Shown here piece by piece: positions 46,285-54,653 of a stretch of 64,000 nucleotides of DNA. The notes under the pieces were generated by a model. The model was not told the DNA's origin. It saw only the letters and a list, made by a program, of their open reading frames with translations, and searched no databases. This stretch comes from Mycobacteroides chelonae CCUG 47445 (GTDB taxonomy: Bacteria; Actinomycetota; Actinomycetes; Mycobacteriales; Mycobacteriaceae), in contig NZ_CP007220.1 of assembly GCF_001632805.1 (NCBI RefSeq), positions 2,976,001 through 3,040,000 of the forward strand, in the 5' to 3' direction. The translations under genes and the position numbers were made by a program. Position 1 is the first letter of the stretch, and every line of letters begins with the position of its first letter.

Positions 46285-47559
46285 TTAGTCCACGGCCGCT
46301 TCATCCGTCAAGTACGGTCTCCATACTCCGTGGCTCCCCAAGCTGCGCAGCAACGGCGAAACCAGCTCTCCAACAATGGCTAGTGGTCGGCACTGCAACT
46401 CAAGCAGCGAAACCGTCGTCACGCGATCGTAGTTCGGTGCGGTGTACCGCTGGCCTCTGCCGAGCCCAGACCGTTCGTACAAGGTGTAAGAGCCGACGTC
46501 ATTCAAACCCCACACGACAAGTGCAATTCTCCAGGAGCCATGAAAGTTGAATTCATCTGCAATCAAACGCAATAGGCGAACCAATAGATCGATATGACCG
46601 ATGATCATGGTCTCGAATGCGACAGTGATGCTCGGATTGGGCGACACAACAGTTCTTTCCAACATCAGTGCGATGGTCCCGGATTCATTGAAGACAAGCT
46701 CCGCAGCATCGCCCCCGCCAACGAACCGCTCTCCGCCGAACATGCCGACAGAGCAGGACACCCCTCCCGCGCGGCGGAGAAATGTGCTCGGACGACGAAG
46801 GGTCGGCGCGAAATTCTGAATTTCGGGGATTGCAGCTCCGGTTGTCAGCCTCAGAACCGTCTTTTCCCAGTTTTGGTCATCGCTCAAGGGGACTAGGAAC
46901 TCCGAGCGCGCGCCCACTGGCTCGGCCCGGACCATCATCAGATCCGAATCGGTTGTCGCGCCCGATGCCTCAGCAAGCATCGCGTTGCGCGCTTTGAGAA
47001 GGATGTCGTCCTGCTCAGCGACTCGCATTTCATGAAGTCGCACCACTTCAGCATTGGGTAATTGCCGGTTGGTCTTGTCCCCGCGACCGTAGTAGCGGCC
47101 ATCAGCCATGTGCGGGGCGCGAGGTGATGGCGGAACATGCACAACAAGATAACCACGCCCTGAATCTTCAGCCGATGGGATGCACGTCGCGGAGAGCATT
47201 ACCGGTTCATCCACTTTCAGGCGCGCGATCTGCTCTACACGTTCAGGTAGACCACTCAAGTCATTGGGGTGCAGTGACGGCGGCACTGTGTCCTCATCAA
47301 CGCCGATGAGGATCGTCCCACCGTCGAGCGCGAACGCTGCGATGTCCTTCGCGAGCCCCTTGTTGGCGCTGTCCCCCTTCGCAACTTCTCGTTTCAGATC
47401 GAGGTAATGCGTCTCCTCGAGAAGCCCGCTCTCGGCGGCACCCCGAATCTCTTCTTCCGTACGCAGGTTCCAGATATTACCGGGAGTCTCCACGTAACCA
47501 GTATTGCAGGGAGCCTGACTAACACTACTCGAACTGGCCAGTTCACTGTGGGCCTCCAA
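46285..47559 (-). CDS. AlbA_2 (Schlafen-type) putative DNA/RNA-binding protein
   Basis: 424 residues (402 if GTG 47491-47493 is used). The region LRTEEEIRGAAESGLLEETHYLDLKREVAKGDSANKGLAKDIAAFALDGGTILIGVDED is the AlbA_2/Schlafen divergent AAA_4-type domain, with the E-x-x-x-LDLK and G-G-x-ILIGV hallmarks. VVHVPPSPRAPHMADGRYYGRGDKTNRQL closes it. The C-terminal 250 residues are not recognised. Such proteins bind nucleic acid and occur in regulators and defence islands. The gene is on the opposite strand to its neighbours and lies with the DUF2971 gene 108 bases upstream in the island. Confidence 0.75.
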   Translation of the reverse strand: MEAHSELASSSSVSQAPCNTGYVETPGNIWNLRTEEEIRGAAESGLLEETHYLDLKREVAKGDSANKGLAKDIAAFALDGGTILIGVDEDTVPPSLHPNDLSGLPERVEQIARLKVDEPVMLSATCIPSAEDSGRGYLVVHVPPSPRAPHMADGRYYGRGDKTNRQLPNAEVVRLHEMRVAEQDDILLKARNAMLAEASGATTDSDLMMVRAEPVGARSEFLVPLSDDQNWEKTVLRLTTGAAIPEIQNFAPTLRRPSTFLRRAGGVSCSVGMFGGERFVGGGDAAELVFNESGTIALMLERTVVSPNPSITVAFETMIIGHIDLLVRLLRLIADEFNFHGSWRIALVVWGLNDVGSYTLYERSGLGRGQRYTAPNYDRVTTVSLLELQCRPLAIVGELVSPLLRSLGSHGVWRPYLTDEAAVD

Positions 47560-47667
47560 CTTCGCACATTGATTCTCAACATTAGCTCGATGAGAACTTT
47601 CATGCCATCCGACACCGAAGTATTACTCACGGATACCCAGGATCGAGACGAAGGGCGTTGGTGTGCT

Positions 47668-48708
47668 TCACCAATCACGGAACGGAATCGTGGAATTCCA
47701 GATATCGGGTGCAATTTCGCTATCAGGGGCCATACCATCACGCTTCTTAAAACGTACTGCTCGCGTGTAATCAAACAAAGAAAGAAGTTTGAGTTCTTTG
47801 TGGGCCGTGGGACCTATAGTTATCGACTCGATACAGCCATCCGGAATCGGGATGAAAATCTGCGGCACCATTCCGTATCGATGCGGGGTGAACGTATCTG
47901 GCTTGCCGTTGACTTCGACGATTCGGACTTCGCATTCTTCTCGGAAGCTCCCATCTTTCAGAAAGGCGGCGTGCACAGTCAGATCTTTGGATAGCATCCA
48001 CCGGCGTAGCTCGTCGTCACAGTCCGCAACGAACGGAAGTAATCGCTGGCGGAGGGATTTCGCATAGTTAACAACTTCATTTGCATATGCTTCATAGCGA
48101 TTTTCGTTTTCGTCAACATTTATGCGCTCATCACCATCCGCGGGGTAATGCACCCTCCGCATAACTCTGTTTTCTCCAAGACTTTCCAGGAGCATCTGCG
48201 TATTGAATCCGATGCAGTAACCCTCTCGCGCATATCCACGCCACTGACTTAGCTGGTCCCGCTTTTCTGATAGGCACGCGATATGGCAGTGCATATATCT
48301 TTCAGCCTCTTTGGTGGCGAGGCTAATTTCGTCCAACTCTGCTATTTCTGCCCTATTTGCAGATTTCGAGGCGTCGATGATGTCACTAACCATTGGAGGT
48401 TCTCCCTCCTCCAAAGCACGTTTCAGATTGTCGAGATTCTCCTGCGCAAGCTCAGCCTGACGACGCGCCACCGTCCCCCGGACAACTAAGACACCAAGCT
48501 TGAGTTCTGAAGTGTCGTTTAGGAAGCGAGAACCGGTGGCCCAGAGCTGTCCGCTCTCCCAAATACCGTGCAGACCAACTATGTCCGTGTAGTGGTACAC
48601 GGACTTCGGCAAGTCTGTATCAGACGTGACTTCTAAGGGGCGACTATTCTCTGACATCGGTGCGGATGCTATCTGCATGAGTGACTCCAGACACGACCTT
48701 GCCGTCAA
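47668..48708 (-). CDS. DUF2971 family protein
   Basis: 346 residues. Layout typical of DUF2971: YHYTDIVGLHGIWESGQLWATGSRFLNDTSELKLG at the start (YHYT and a F-LNDTSE motif), ACLSEKRDQLSQWRGYAREGYCIGFN in the middle (S-x-QWRGYG-type motif) and RYGMVPQIFIPIPDGCIESITIGPTAHKE toward the end. Function unknown; members occur in accessory regions. Start may be ATG 48655-48657 (MSENSRPLEV) rather than the first codon. GC and codon use are strikingly different from the core genes, which marks it as foreign. Confidence 0.8.
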   Translation of the reverse strand: MTARSCLESLMQIASAPMSENSRPLEVTSDTDLPKSVYHYTDIVGLHGIWESGQLWATGSRFLNDTSELKLGVLVVRGTVARRQAELAQENLDNLKRALEEGEPPMVSDIIDASKSANRAEIAELDEISLATKEAERYMHCHIACLSEKRDQLSQWRGYAREGYCIGFNTQMLLESLGENRVMRRVHYPADGDERINVDENENRYEAYANEVVNYAKSLRQRLLPFVADCDDELRRWMLSKDLTVHAAFLKDGSFREECEVRIVEVNGKPDTFTPHRYGMVPQIFIPIPDGCIESITIGPTAHKELKLLSLFDYTRAVRFKKRDGMAPDSEIAPDIWNSTIPFRDW

Positions 48709-48751
48709 CGAGCAGCCTGATTTGACTCGAGGTCATAACTCTAGGGCTTGG

Positions 48752-48783
48752 TGTCGGTGGGTCCGGCCATACTGGGCAGCGTG
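48752..48783. repeat. 32-bp direct repeat, right copy
   Basis: Identical to 46173-46204. Its last three bases (48781-48783) are the GTG start of ogt, so the repeat carries the gene's ribosome-binding region. Confidence 0.9.
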
Positions 48784-49314
48784 AGCACTGTCGGCCATTG
48801 CTTCTTCGACACCGCCATTGGCGCCTGCGCCATCGCGTGGAGCGACAACGGCATCGTCGCGTTGCAGCTGCCCGAGAATGACGATGCGGCCACCCTGGCC
48901 AGGATCCGGCGTCCCCCGGGGAGCGAACTTACGCCGCCGCCCTTCGTGGCCGAGGCGATCGACGGCCTGACGCGAGTCCTTGACGGTGAGGACGACGACC
49001 TGCAGTGGGTTCAACTGGACCTTGACGGCATCACCGATTTCGATCGCGAGGTCTACGCGGTGACAAGGGCCATCGGCCCCGGCTCGACCCGCAGCTACGG
49101 TGAGGTGGCGGCAGCCGTCGGTGCACCTGGCGCAGCACAGGCCGTCGGACAGTCATTGGGCCGCAATCCGATTCCGTTACTTGTCCCCTGCCATCGTGTG
49201 CTCGCCGCCGATCACAGCCTGCATGGCTTCTCCGCCTACGGCGGTGTCGTCACCAAGCGCGAACTACTCAGACTCGAACACGCCCCGGGTTTCGACGACC
49301 CGACACTGTTCTGA
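48781..49314 (+). CDS. ogt: methylated-DNA-[protein]-cysteine S-methyltransferase
   Basis: 177 residues. Suicide enzyme that takes the alkyl group off O6-alkylguanine. N-terminal ribonuclease-H-like half (CFFDTAIGACAIAWSDNGIVALQLPENDD), helix-turn-helix with YGEVAAAVGAPGAAQAVGQSLGRNPIPLLVPCHRV (active Cys in PCHRV) and HGFSAYGGVVTKRELLRLE. GTG 48781 is the start; the island ends immediately before it and supplies or repeats its leader. Confidence 0.92.
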   Translation: MSTVGHCFFDTAIGACAIAWSDNGIVALQLPENDDAATLARIRRPPGSELTPPPFVAEAIDGLTRVLDGEDDDLQWVQLDLDGITDFDREVYAVTRAIGPGSTRSYGEVAAAVGAPGAAQAVGQSLGRNPIPLLVPCHRVLAADHSLHGFSAYGGVVTKRELLRLEHAPGFDDPTLF

Positions 49315-49382
49315 CGCAAAAGCCACCCTGCGGGTCTACGCTCTAGCGCATCAAGCTCCAGCCAAACGCATCGGGAGACCTC

Positions 49383-49865
49383 ATGACCGGTTTGTATGTA
49401 GCTGCACTTCTCATCGGTATCGTCGCGGGCCTGCGCGCGATGACGCCACTTGCCGTTTTGAGCTGGGCAGCATTCGCCAAATGTCTTCTGGTGGAGGGTA
49501 CCTGGGCATCGTTCTTGGCGAGCCTGATCGTCGCCATCATCGCCACGGTGCTGGCCGTCGGCGAGATCGTCAACGACAAGCTGCCCAAGACGCCGAGCCG
49601 CAAGGCGCCGCCCGCGTTCGCGGCACGGGTGGTGCTGGGCGCCTTCTACGGGGCGGTCCTCGGCACCCTGGCGGGCGGCACCTCTCCCGGACTCATCATC
49701 GGTCTGGTGCTCGGCGCCATCGGTGCGGTGGTCGGCACCCTGGGCGGGGCCTGGGCTCGGGGCAAGCTGGCCGAAGCCTTCGGTAAGGACCTGCCCGCCG
49801 CCCTGACCGAGGATGCGATCACGGTTGCGGCGGCCGTGGCGATCACCCTGGTGCTCGCCACGTGA
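49383..49865 (+). CDS. DUF4126 membrane protein
   Basis: 160 residues with four to five hydrophobic helices and the DUF4126 look: LYVAALLIGIVAGLRAMTPLAVLSW, VNDKLPKTPSRKAPPAFAARVVLGAFYGAVLG, GLVLGAIGAVVGTLGGAWAR. Unknown function. Its stop overlaps the start of the flavin oxidoreductase (GTGA), so the two share an operon. Confidence 0.78.
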   Translation: MTGLYVAALLIGIVAGLRAMTPLAVLSWAAFAKCLLVEGTWASFLASLIVAIIATVLAVGEIVNDKLPKTPSRKAPPAFAARVVLGAFYGAVLGTLAGGTSPGLIIGLVLGAIGAVVGTLGGAWARGKLAEAFGKDLPAALTEDAITVAAAVAITLVLAT

Positions 49866-51238
49866 GCACACATTTTGACGCCGTCGTCGTGGGCGCCGGC
49901 CAGGCCGGCCCGTCCTTGGCCGCCCGCCTACGCAGCGCGGGGATGACGGTGGCGATCGTGGAACGCCATCTATTCGGCGGCACCTGCGTGAACACCGGCT
50001 GTCGCCCCACCAAGGCGCTCGTCGCCAGCGCGCATGCCGCCCATATGGCACGCGATGCCGCGCGGTGGGGCGTGGTCGTCGATGGCGCGGTGAGCATGGA
50101 CATGGCCCGCGTGCGCGAACGCAAGGATTCGGTGATCCTGCCGTCCCGCAATGGCGGTGAGAAGTGGCTCAAGGATCTGGGCTGCACTATCTACCACGAG
50201 CACGCACGCTTCATCTCCCCCACCGAGCTCGCCGTCGGCGACGAAATCATCTCCGCCGACAAGGTGTTTCTGAATGTCGGCGGCCGGGCGGTCGTGCCGG
50301 ACTGGCCCGGTGTCGACGATGTTCCGCTGTTGACCAACAGCTCACTCATCGAATACGACGGCATCCCCGAACATCTCGTCGTCATTGGCGGCAGCTATGT
50401 CGGGCTGGAATTCGCGCAGATCTATCGCCGGTTCGGCAGCCAGGTCACCGTGGTGCACCGCGGGCCACGGCTCGTGGAACGTGAAGACCCCGACGCCTCG
50501 GCGATCATCCAGGAAGTCCTGGAGCGTGAGGGAATCTCCTTCCGGCTCAACGCCTCCTGTATCAGCCTGTCCCGCACGAACAATGGAGTCGGGGTCGGCG
50601 TCGACTGCACACAGGGCGCGCCCGAAGTGGTCGGCTCTCATGTGCTTGTCGCGGTCGGGCGCCGGCCCAACACCGACGACTTGGGTCTGGAGAACGCCGG
50701 CGTCATCACCGACGATCGTGGATACATCACGGTCGACGACCAGCTGCGCACCAACGTGCCGGGCATCTGGGCCCTGGGCGACTGCAACGGCCGCGGGGCG
50801 TTCACACACACCTCATACAACGACTTCGAGATCGTGGCCGCGAATCTGCTCGACGACGATCCGCGACGGGTCACCGACAGACTGCCCTGCTATGCCCTGT
50901 ACACCGATCCGCCGCTGGGGCGCGTCGGCATGACCGAGACGCAGGCGCGCACTTCGGGACACTCCGTACTCGTCGGCCGCAAGCCGATGAGTCAGGTCGG
51001 CCGCGCCCTCGAAAAGGGCGAAACCGACGGCTATATGCAGGTTTTGGTCGATGCCGACACCGATCTCATCCTGGGCGCAACCATCCTCGGGGTGGGCGGC
51101 GACGAGGTGGTGCACTGCCTGCTCGACACCATGCAATACGGGGTGCCCGCACGACAACTTCAGCGCACCGTGCACATCCATCCCACGGTGGCGGAGTTCT
51201 TGCCGACGATTCTGGGTGATCTCCAACCGCTCGCTTGA
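49862..51238 (+). CDS. FAD-dependent pyridine nucleotide-disulfide oxidoreductase
   Basis: 458 residues of the class-I disulfide oxidoreductase family. FAD-binding VVVGAGQAGPSLAARL (residues 8-23), redox-active GGTCVNTGCRPTK (Cys42 and Cys47), NAD(P)-binding VVIGGSYVGLEFAQIYRRFG, and a C-terminal dimer domain with VHIHPTVAEFLPT supplying the catalytic His. Close in layout to mercuric reductase but without a metal-binding N-terminal domain or a C-terminal Cys pair, so a soluble disulfide or quinone reductase is more likely than MerA; no mer genes are near. GTG 49862 is the start. Confidence 0.85.
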   Translation: MSTHFDAVVVGAGQAGPSLAARLRSAGMTVAIVERHLFGGTCVNTGCRPTKALVASAHAAHMARDAARWGVVVDGAVSMDMARVRERKDSVILPSRNGGEKWLKDLGCTIYHEHARFISPTELAVGDEIISADKVFLNVGGRAVVPDWPGVDDVPLLTNSSLIEYDGIPEHLVVIGGSYVGLEFAQIYRRFGSQVTVVHRGPRLVEREDPDASAIIQEVLEREGISFRLNASCISLSRTNNGVGVGVDCTQGAPEVVGSHVLVAVGRRPNTDDLGLENAGVITDDRGYITVDDQLRTNVPGIWALGDCNGRGAFTHTSYNDFEIVAANLLDDDPRRVTDRLPCYALYTDPPLGRVGMTETQARTSGHSVLVGRKPMSQVGRALEKGETDGYMQVLVDADTDLILGATILGVGGDEVVHCLLDTMQYGVPARQLQRTVHIHPTVAEFLPTILGDLQPLA

Positions 51239-51271
51239 TCTCAAGTGAACATGAGGCCATAGCGTGGCGTC

Positions 51272-51943
51272 ATGAAGATTCGCGATGTACAGATCACCGC
51301 CACCGACGTAGTCTCGGCCGCACGTTTCTATGCCGAAACCCTGGAATTGCCGGTACAACTCGACGGGAACCGCGCCACGGTCCGCATCGGGAGCAGCACC
51401 CTGACGATGGTTCCGGGTAGGGCATATCACGGCGCGCATCACATCGCCTTCACAATCCCTGCGGGGAGCCTGCCTGCCGCCAAGGAGTGGCTCTCGGCAC
51501 GGGTCCCCTTACAGACCGACAACCAATGGCATGACGAATTCGACTGCGCGCCCCATTGGCAGGCCCGCAGCATCTACTTCGCCGGCCCCGACAACGCCGT
51601 CCTCGAACTCATCGAACGCAACATCCTCGACAACCGCATCGATCGTCCATTCGGCGTCGGCGATATCCGTTCACTCAGCGAGGTCGGCTTCGGGGTATCC
51701 GATGTGCTGGAGACTCAGCGGCTTCTGCGCGACACACTGGGTCTGCTGCCGTTCGGTGAACCCGCGCCGGGCTTCGGCCCGGTGGGCGATCATGACGGCC
51801 TGTTCATCCTGGTGCCCTCCGATGTCACGTGGCGCCCCGAGAATCGGCTCCCACCTGCCGCCGCGCCCACCGTGGTGACCGCAGATGTACCCACCCCGCT
51901 GGAGATCGGCGAGCACTACCTGATTCAACCGCTAGGAGCGTGA
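51272..51943 (+). CDS. VOC-family (glyoxalase-like) protein
   Basis: 223 residues: two vicinal-oxygen-chelate domains. First: MKIRDVQITATDVVSAARFYAETLELPV...AYHGAHHIAFTI; second begins IRSLSEVGFGVSDVLETQRLLRDTLGLLPFGEP. Likely metal-dependent lyase, dioxygenase or ligand-binding protein; substrate unknown. Its end overlaps the convergent LLM oxidoreductase gene by 12 bases. Confidence 0.82.
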   Translation: MKIRDVQITATDVVSAARFYAETLELPVQLDGNRATVRIGSSTLTMVPGRAYHGAHHIAFTIPAGSLPAAKEWLSARVPLQTDNQWHDEFDCAPHWQARSIYFAGPDNAVLELIERNILDNRIDRPFGVGDIRSLSEVGFGVSDVLETQRLLRDTLGLLPFGEPAPGFGPVGDHDGLFILVPSDVTWRPENRLPPAAAPTVVTADVPTPLEIGEHYLIQPLGA

Positions 51944-52774
51944 ATCGCGCCAGGCCAGCGGGGCATCGAGTACCGAGAGGTCGTAATCGTTGTCGGCGTC
52001 GATGCCCACGGTGAACAGCCTTGCACCCACCTCGGCATAGGCGTCGGCCTCCGCGGCCGTCAACCCGCGTGCGGGGTCCAGCCCCCAGCTGGTCGAGCGT
52101 TCGATTTCATTGTGGTCACGTCCGATTCGTTCGGCCTCGGCGATCAGGATGTCGTTCTTTCGCCGGTAGGTGTCCACATCGGCGAACGCGTGCCAGATGT
52201 GGGCGTGCCGGGCCACCAGTGGAATGGTGCGCTTCTCTCCCCCACCACCTATCAAGATCGGGATGGGACGCACGGGCGACGGCAGCAACTGACCCAACCG
52301 GTTCTCGATGCGTTCCAGACTCTCCTCGAACAGATCGAATCGAGAACCCGCCGTACCGAACTCATATCCGTAGGTGGTGTAGTCCCTTTCGTACCAGCCG
52401 GCGCCGACCCCGAGAATCAGCCGACCGTCGCTGATGTGATCGACGGTGCGGGCCATATCGGCCAGCAGATCGGGATTGCGGTAGCCCACTCCCGTCACGA
52501 GCAGCCCTATCTCCGCCCGCGAGGTGACCTCGGCCCATGACCCCAGGGCGGTCCAGCCCTCGAAGTTGTTGACGTCGGGCTGTACCTCGTCGAGCACCAC
52601 TCCCTCGCTGCTGAGGGTTCCTGCGGGCCAATGGAAGTGGTCATAGCCGAAGATGACGTCCACTCCCTTGTCTTCGGCGCGCAGCACGGCGTCGCGCCAC
52701 TGTTTGTAGTTCTGCGCCTTTGCGGGCCGCAGCTGAATTCCGATGCGTATGCGTCCGGTCACATCGCAGTGCAA
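51932..52774 (-). CDS. LLM-class F420-dependent oxidoreductase
   Basis: 280 residues (275 from GTG 52757-52759) of the luciferase-like TIM-barrel group: IRIGIQLRPAKAQNYKQWRDAVLRAEDKGVDVIFGYDHF, LLVTGVGYRNPDLLADMARTVDHISDGRLILGVGAGWYERDYTTYG. Mycobacterial members of this size normally use coenzyme F420 rather than FMN. Substrate unknown. Confidence 0.85.
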   Translation of the reverse strand: MHCDVTGRIRIGIQLRPAKAQNYKQWRDAVLRAEDKGVDVIFGYDHFHWPAGTLSSEGVVLDEVQPDVNNFEGWTALGSWAEVTSRAEIGLLVTGVGYRNPDLLADMARTVDHISDGRLILGVGAGWYERDYTTYGYEFGTAGSRFDLFEESLERIENRLGQLLPSPVRPIPILIGGGGEKRTIPLVARHAHIWHAFADVDTYRRKNDILIAEAERIGRDHNEIERSTSWGLDPARGLTAAEADAYAEVGARLFTVGIDADNDYDLSVLDAPLAWRDSRS

Positions 52775-52818
52775 TTAATCGATCGCCGCCGGTATTCCCC
52801 GCCGCTTACGCTGCCGCC

Positions 52819-53220
52819 ATGGAACGCGTGAACATTTCGTCAGGCGGCGAATGGGAAGCAGCCGTCGGCTACTCGCGTGCGGTGCGGGTCGGCCCGCACG
52901 TCGCCGTCGCCGGCACCACGGCGGCACGTCAGGGCCAAGCGCCCGTCGGCGGTGACGACATCGCCGAACAGACCCGCGAGGCGCTGCGCCGAATCGAGTC
53001 GGCACTTAGCCAAGCGGGCGCCACCCTGGGCGATGTCATACGCACCCGCATCTTCGTCACCGATATCGGGCGGTGGCGTGAGGTCGGTTTGGCCCACGGC
53101 GAGTTTTTCGGCGATATCTGCCCGGCAGCCACCATGGTCGAGGTGTCGGCGCTCATCGATCCAGCGCTGCTGGTCGAGATCGAGGCCGATGCCATCACAT
53201 TAAATTGGTCAGACCACTAG
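52819..53220 (+). CDS. ridA: RidA/YjgF-family protein
   Basis: 133 residues, Rid family: MERVNISSGGEWEAAVGYSRAVRVGPHVAVAGTTA, DDIAEQTREALRRIESALSQAGATLGDVIRTRIFVTDI, CPAATMVEVSALIDPALLVEIEADAI. Members hydrolyse reactive enamine/imine intermediates; the catalytic Arg that usually sits in the RTRIFVTD block is present. Syntenic to Rv2704 (recalled). A FadR-type operator overlaps its stop codon. Confidence 0.87.
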   Translation: MERVNISSGGEWEAAVGYSRAVRVGPHVAVAGTTAARQGQAPVGGDDIAEQTREALRRIESALSQAGATLGDVIRTRIFVTDIGRWREVGLAHGEFFGDICPAATMVEVSALIDPALLVEIEADAITLNWSDH

Positions 53221-53246
53221 ACCTCTTACCAATCGCGGTGCTACCG
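53206..53246. promoter_or_regulatory. pair of FadR-type operators
   Basis: TGGT-CAG-ACCA (53206-53216) matches TGGT-N3-ACCA, the FadR consensus, and CGGT-GCT-ACCG (53236-53246) is a second site of the same shape. Their centres are 30 bp apart, three helical turns. The second ends seven bases before the ATG of the GntR gene. Likely autoregulatory. Confidence 0.6.
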
Positions 53247-53253
53247 TGACGGC

Positions 53254-53994
53254 ATGGCACTGCAGCCGATCGCCCGGCAGTCGATACCCGATGAGATATT
53301 CAGCCAGCTCGCGGCGCAGGTCCTCACCGGTGACCGCACCCCGGGTGACACGTTGCCCAGCGAGCGCGCCCTCGCCGAAGCCCTCGGAGTGTCTCGCACA
53401 GCGGTCCGCGAAGCGCTGGGCCGACTGGAGCGCTCGGGCCTGATTCACATCCGCCAGGGCGGGTCCACGGTGATCCGGGATTACCGCAGCGACGCCGGCT
53501 TCGACGTGCTACCACTACTGCTCGCCTACGGCGGAGATGTGGATCGCCGCACACTCGCGAGCGTCATCGAGGCCCGGGCCATCATCGGCCCCCAGGTGGC
53601 ACGCTTGGCCGCACAACGATCTCACCAGAATCCCGGCGTCGCAGATCAGCTGCGCACAATGACCGCCGACCTGGAAGCGGAAAACGATCCGCTACAACGA
53701 ATGTGGCAAGCACTCGGGTTCTGGGAGCTAGTCATCGATACCGCCGACTCGATTGCTTTCCGGCTGGTGTTCAACACCATGCGCGACTCTTATGTGCGGG
53801 CGCTGGATGTGCTCGTCAACGTGATGGCCGCCGAAGTCGGCGACATCGGCCACTACCGCGCGCTCGCCGATGCCATCGCCACACAAAATCCAGACGCCGC
53901 GCAAGAGGCCGCCGTTGCAATGCTTGCCTTGGGCACCAAGGCCTTTGACGAACTCCTGGAGGAACTCATGGACGAATCGGAGAACCAGAAATGA
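53254..53994 (+). CDS. GntR/FadR-family transcriptional regulator
   Basis: 246 residues. Winged helix-turn-helix (IFSQLAAQVLTGDRTPGDTLPSERALAEALGVSRTAVREALGRLERSGLIHIRQGGSTVI), then an FCD domain (EARAIIGPQVARLAAQRSH...LGFWELVIDTADSIAFRLVFNTMRDS). FCD members bind small organic acids or acyl-CoA. Its stop overlaps the hydroxylase gene start, so it controls its own operon through the two TGGT-N3-ACCA-like sites upstream. Confidence 0.9.
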   Translation: MALQPIARQSIPDEIFSQLAAQVLTGDRTPGDTLPSERALAEALGVSRTAVREALGRLERSGLIHIRQGGSTVIRDYRSDAGFDVLPLLLAYGGDVDRRTLASVIEARAIIGPQVARLAAQRSHQNPGVADQLRTMTADLEAENDPLQRMWQALGFWELVIDTADSIAFRLVFNTMRDSYVRALDVLVNVMAAEVGDIGHYRALADAIATQNPDAAQEAAVAMLALGTKAFDELLEELMDESENQK

Positions 53995-54653
53995 CCCGTG
54001 CCGCACGTAAGTCGATGACTCTGCGCGATGCCCTTGTCGAATTCGTCAAGCACCCCACCCCCTGGATGCTTGTCGTATGGTCCGCCGCTCTACTCGGTGC
54101 GCGACTCGCCGTCGGTGACTGGACAATCGCCGATGCCATCACACCCGTTGTGCTGGTAGCGATCTCGCCTATCGCCGAGTGGCTCATCCACGTAGGAATC
54201 CTGCACTGGCGCCCGCGCTCGGTGGGGCCGGTGAAAATCGACTCGCGGCTCGCCCGTGATCACCGCCTGCATCATCAGGATCCGCGGGACATCCCGCTGG
54301 TGTTCATCCCCTGGCCAAGTCTGGTCGTGGTGATCATCGGATTGACCCTGGCCGCACTCTTTGCGTTCCCGCGCACGGGACTTGGGCTCACCTTCGCACT
54401 CACAGTGGCGTTGTTCCTGGTGTTCTACGAGTGGACGCACTACCTCGTCCATACCGACTACAAACCCCGCCACGCGATCTATCGCGCGGTCTGGCGAAAC
54501 CACCGGTACCACCACTTCAAGAATGAGAACTACTGGTTTACCGTCACCAGCTCGGGAACCGCAGACCGCCTACTCGGAACCTATCCGGATCCACAACAGG
54601 TGCAATCTTCACCGACGGTGCGAAACCTGCACGCGTCCAGCATTACTGGCTAG
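53991..54653 (+). CDS. fatty acid hydroxylase / sterol desaturase family protein
   Basis: 220 residues, membrane di-iron enzyme. Helices at about residues 17-55, 95-130; iron ligands in WLIHVGILHWRP, RDHRLHHQDP, EWTHYLVHTDYK and WRNHRYHHFKNENYWF, the histidine clusters of this family. Introduces a hydroxyl group or double bond in a lipid. Coupled to the GntR gene, so its expression is probably ligand-dependent. Its TAG stop shares bases with the stop of the convergent 56-aa gene. Confidence 0.87.
   Translation: MTRAARKSMTLRDALVEFVKHPTPWMLVVWSAALLGARLAVGDWTIADAITPVVLVAISPIAEWLIHVGILHWRPRSVGPVKIDSRLARDHRLHHQDPRDIPLVFIPWPSLVVVIIGLTLAALFAFPRTGLGLTFALTVALFLVFYEWTHYLVHTDYKPRHAIYRAVWRNHRYHHFKNENYWFTVTSSGTADRLLGTYPDPQQVQSSPTVRNLHASSITG

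Larger units (their letters stand above)
46205..48751. mobile_element. low-GC genomic island between 32-bp direct repeats
   Basis: 2.5-kb segment bounded by perfect 32-bp repeats at the 5' end of ogt, with two minus-strand genes (AlbA_2-type and DUF2971) of much lower GC than the core (a sampled line 48061-48120 has 21 of 60). No transposase, integrase or terminal inverted repeat was found. Probably acquired by recombination at the ogt start. Confidence 0.65.

Noticed and set aside
46205..48751. Insertion sequence or prophage remnant
   Set aside because: No transposase, integrase, phage structural gene or terminal inverted repeat could be found; only the flanking direct repeats and foreign composition are seen.
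49862..51238. Mercuric reductase call for the flavin oxidoreductase
   Set aside because: No N-terminal heavy-metal domain, no C-terminal Cys pair and no merR, merT or merB nearby; a general disulfide/quinone reductase is the safer name.
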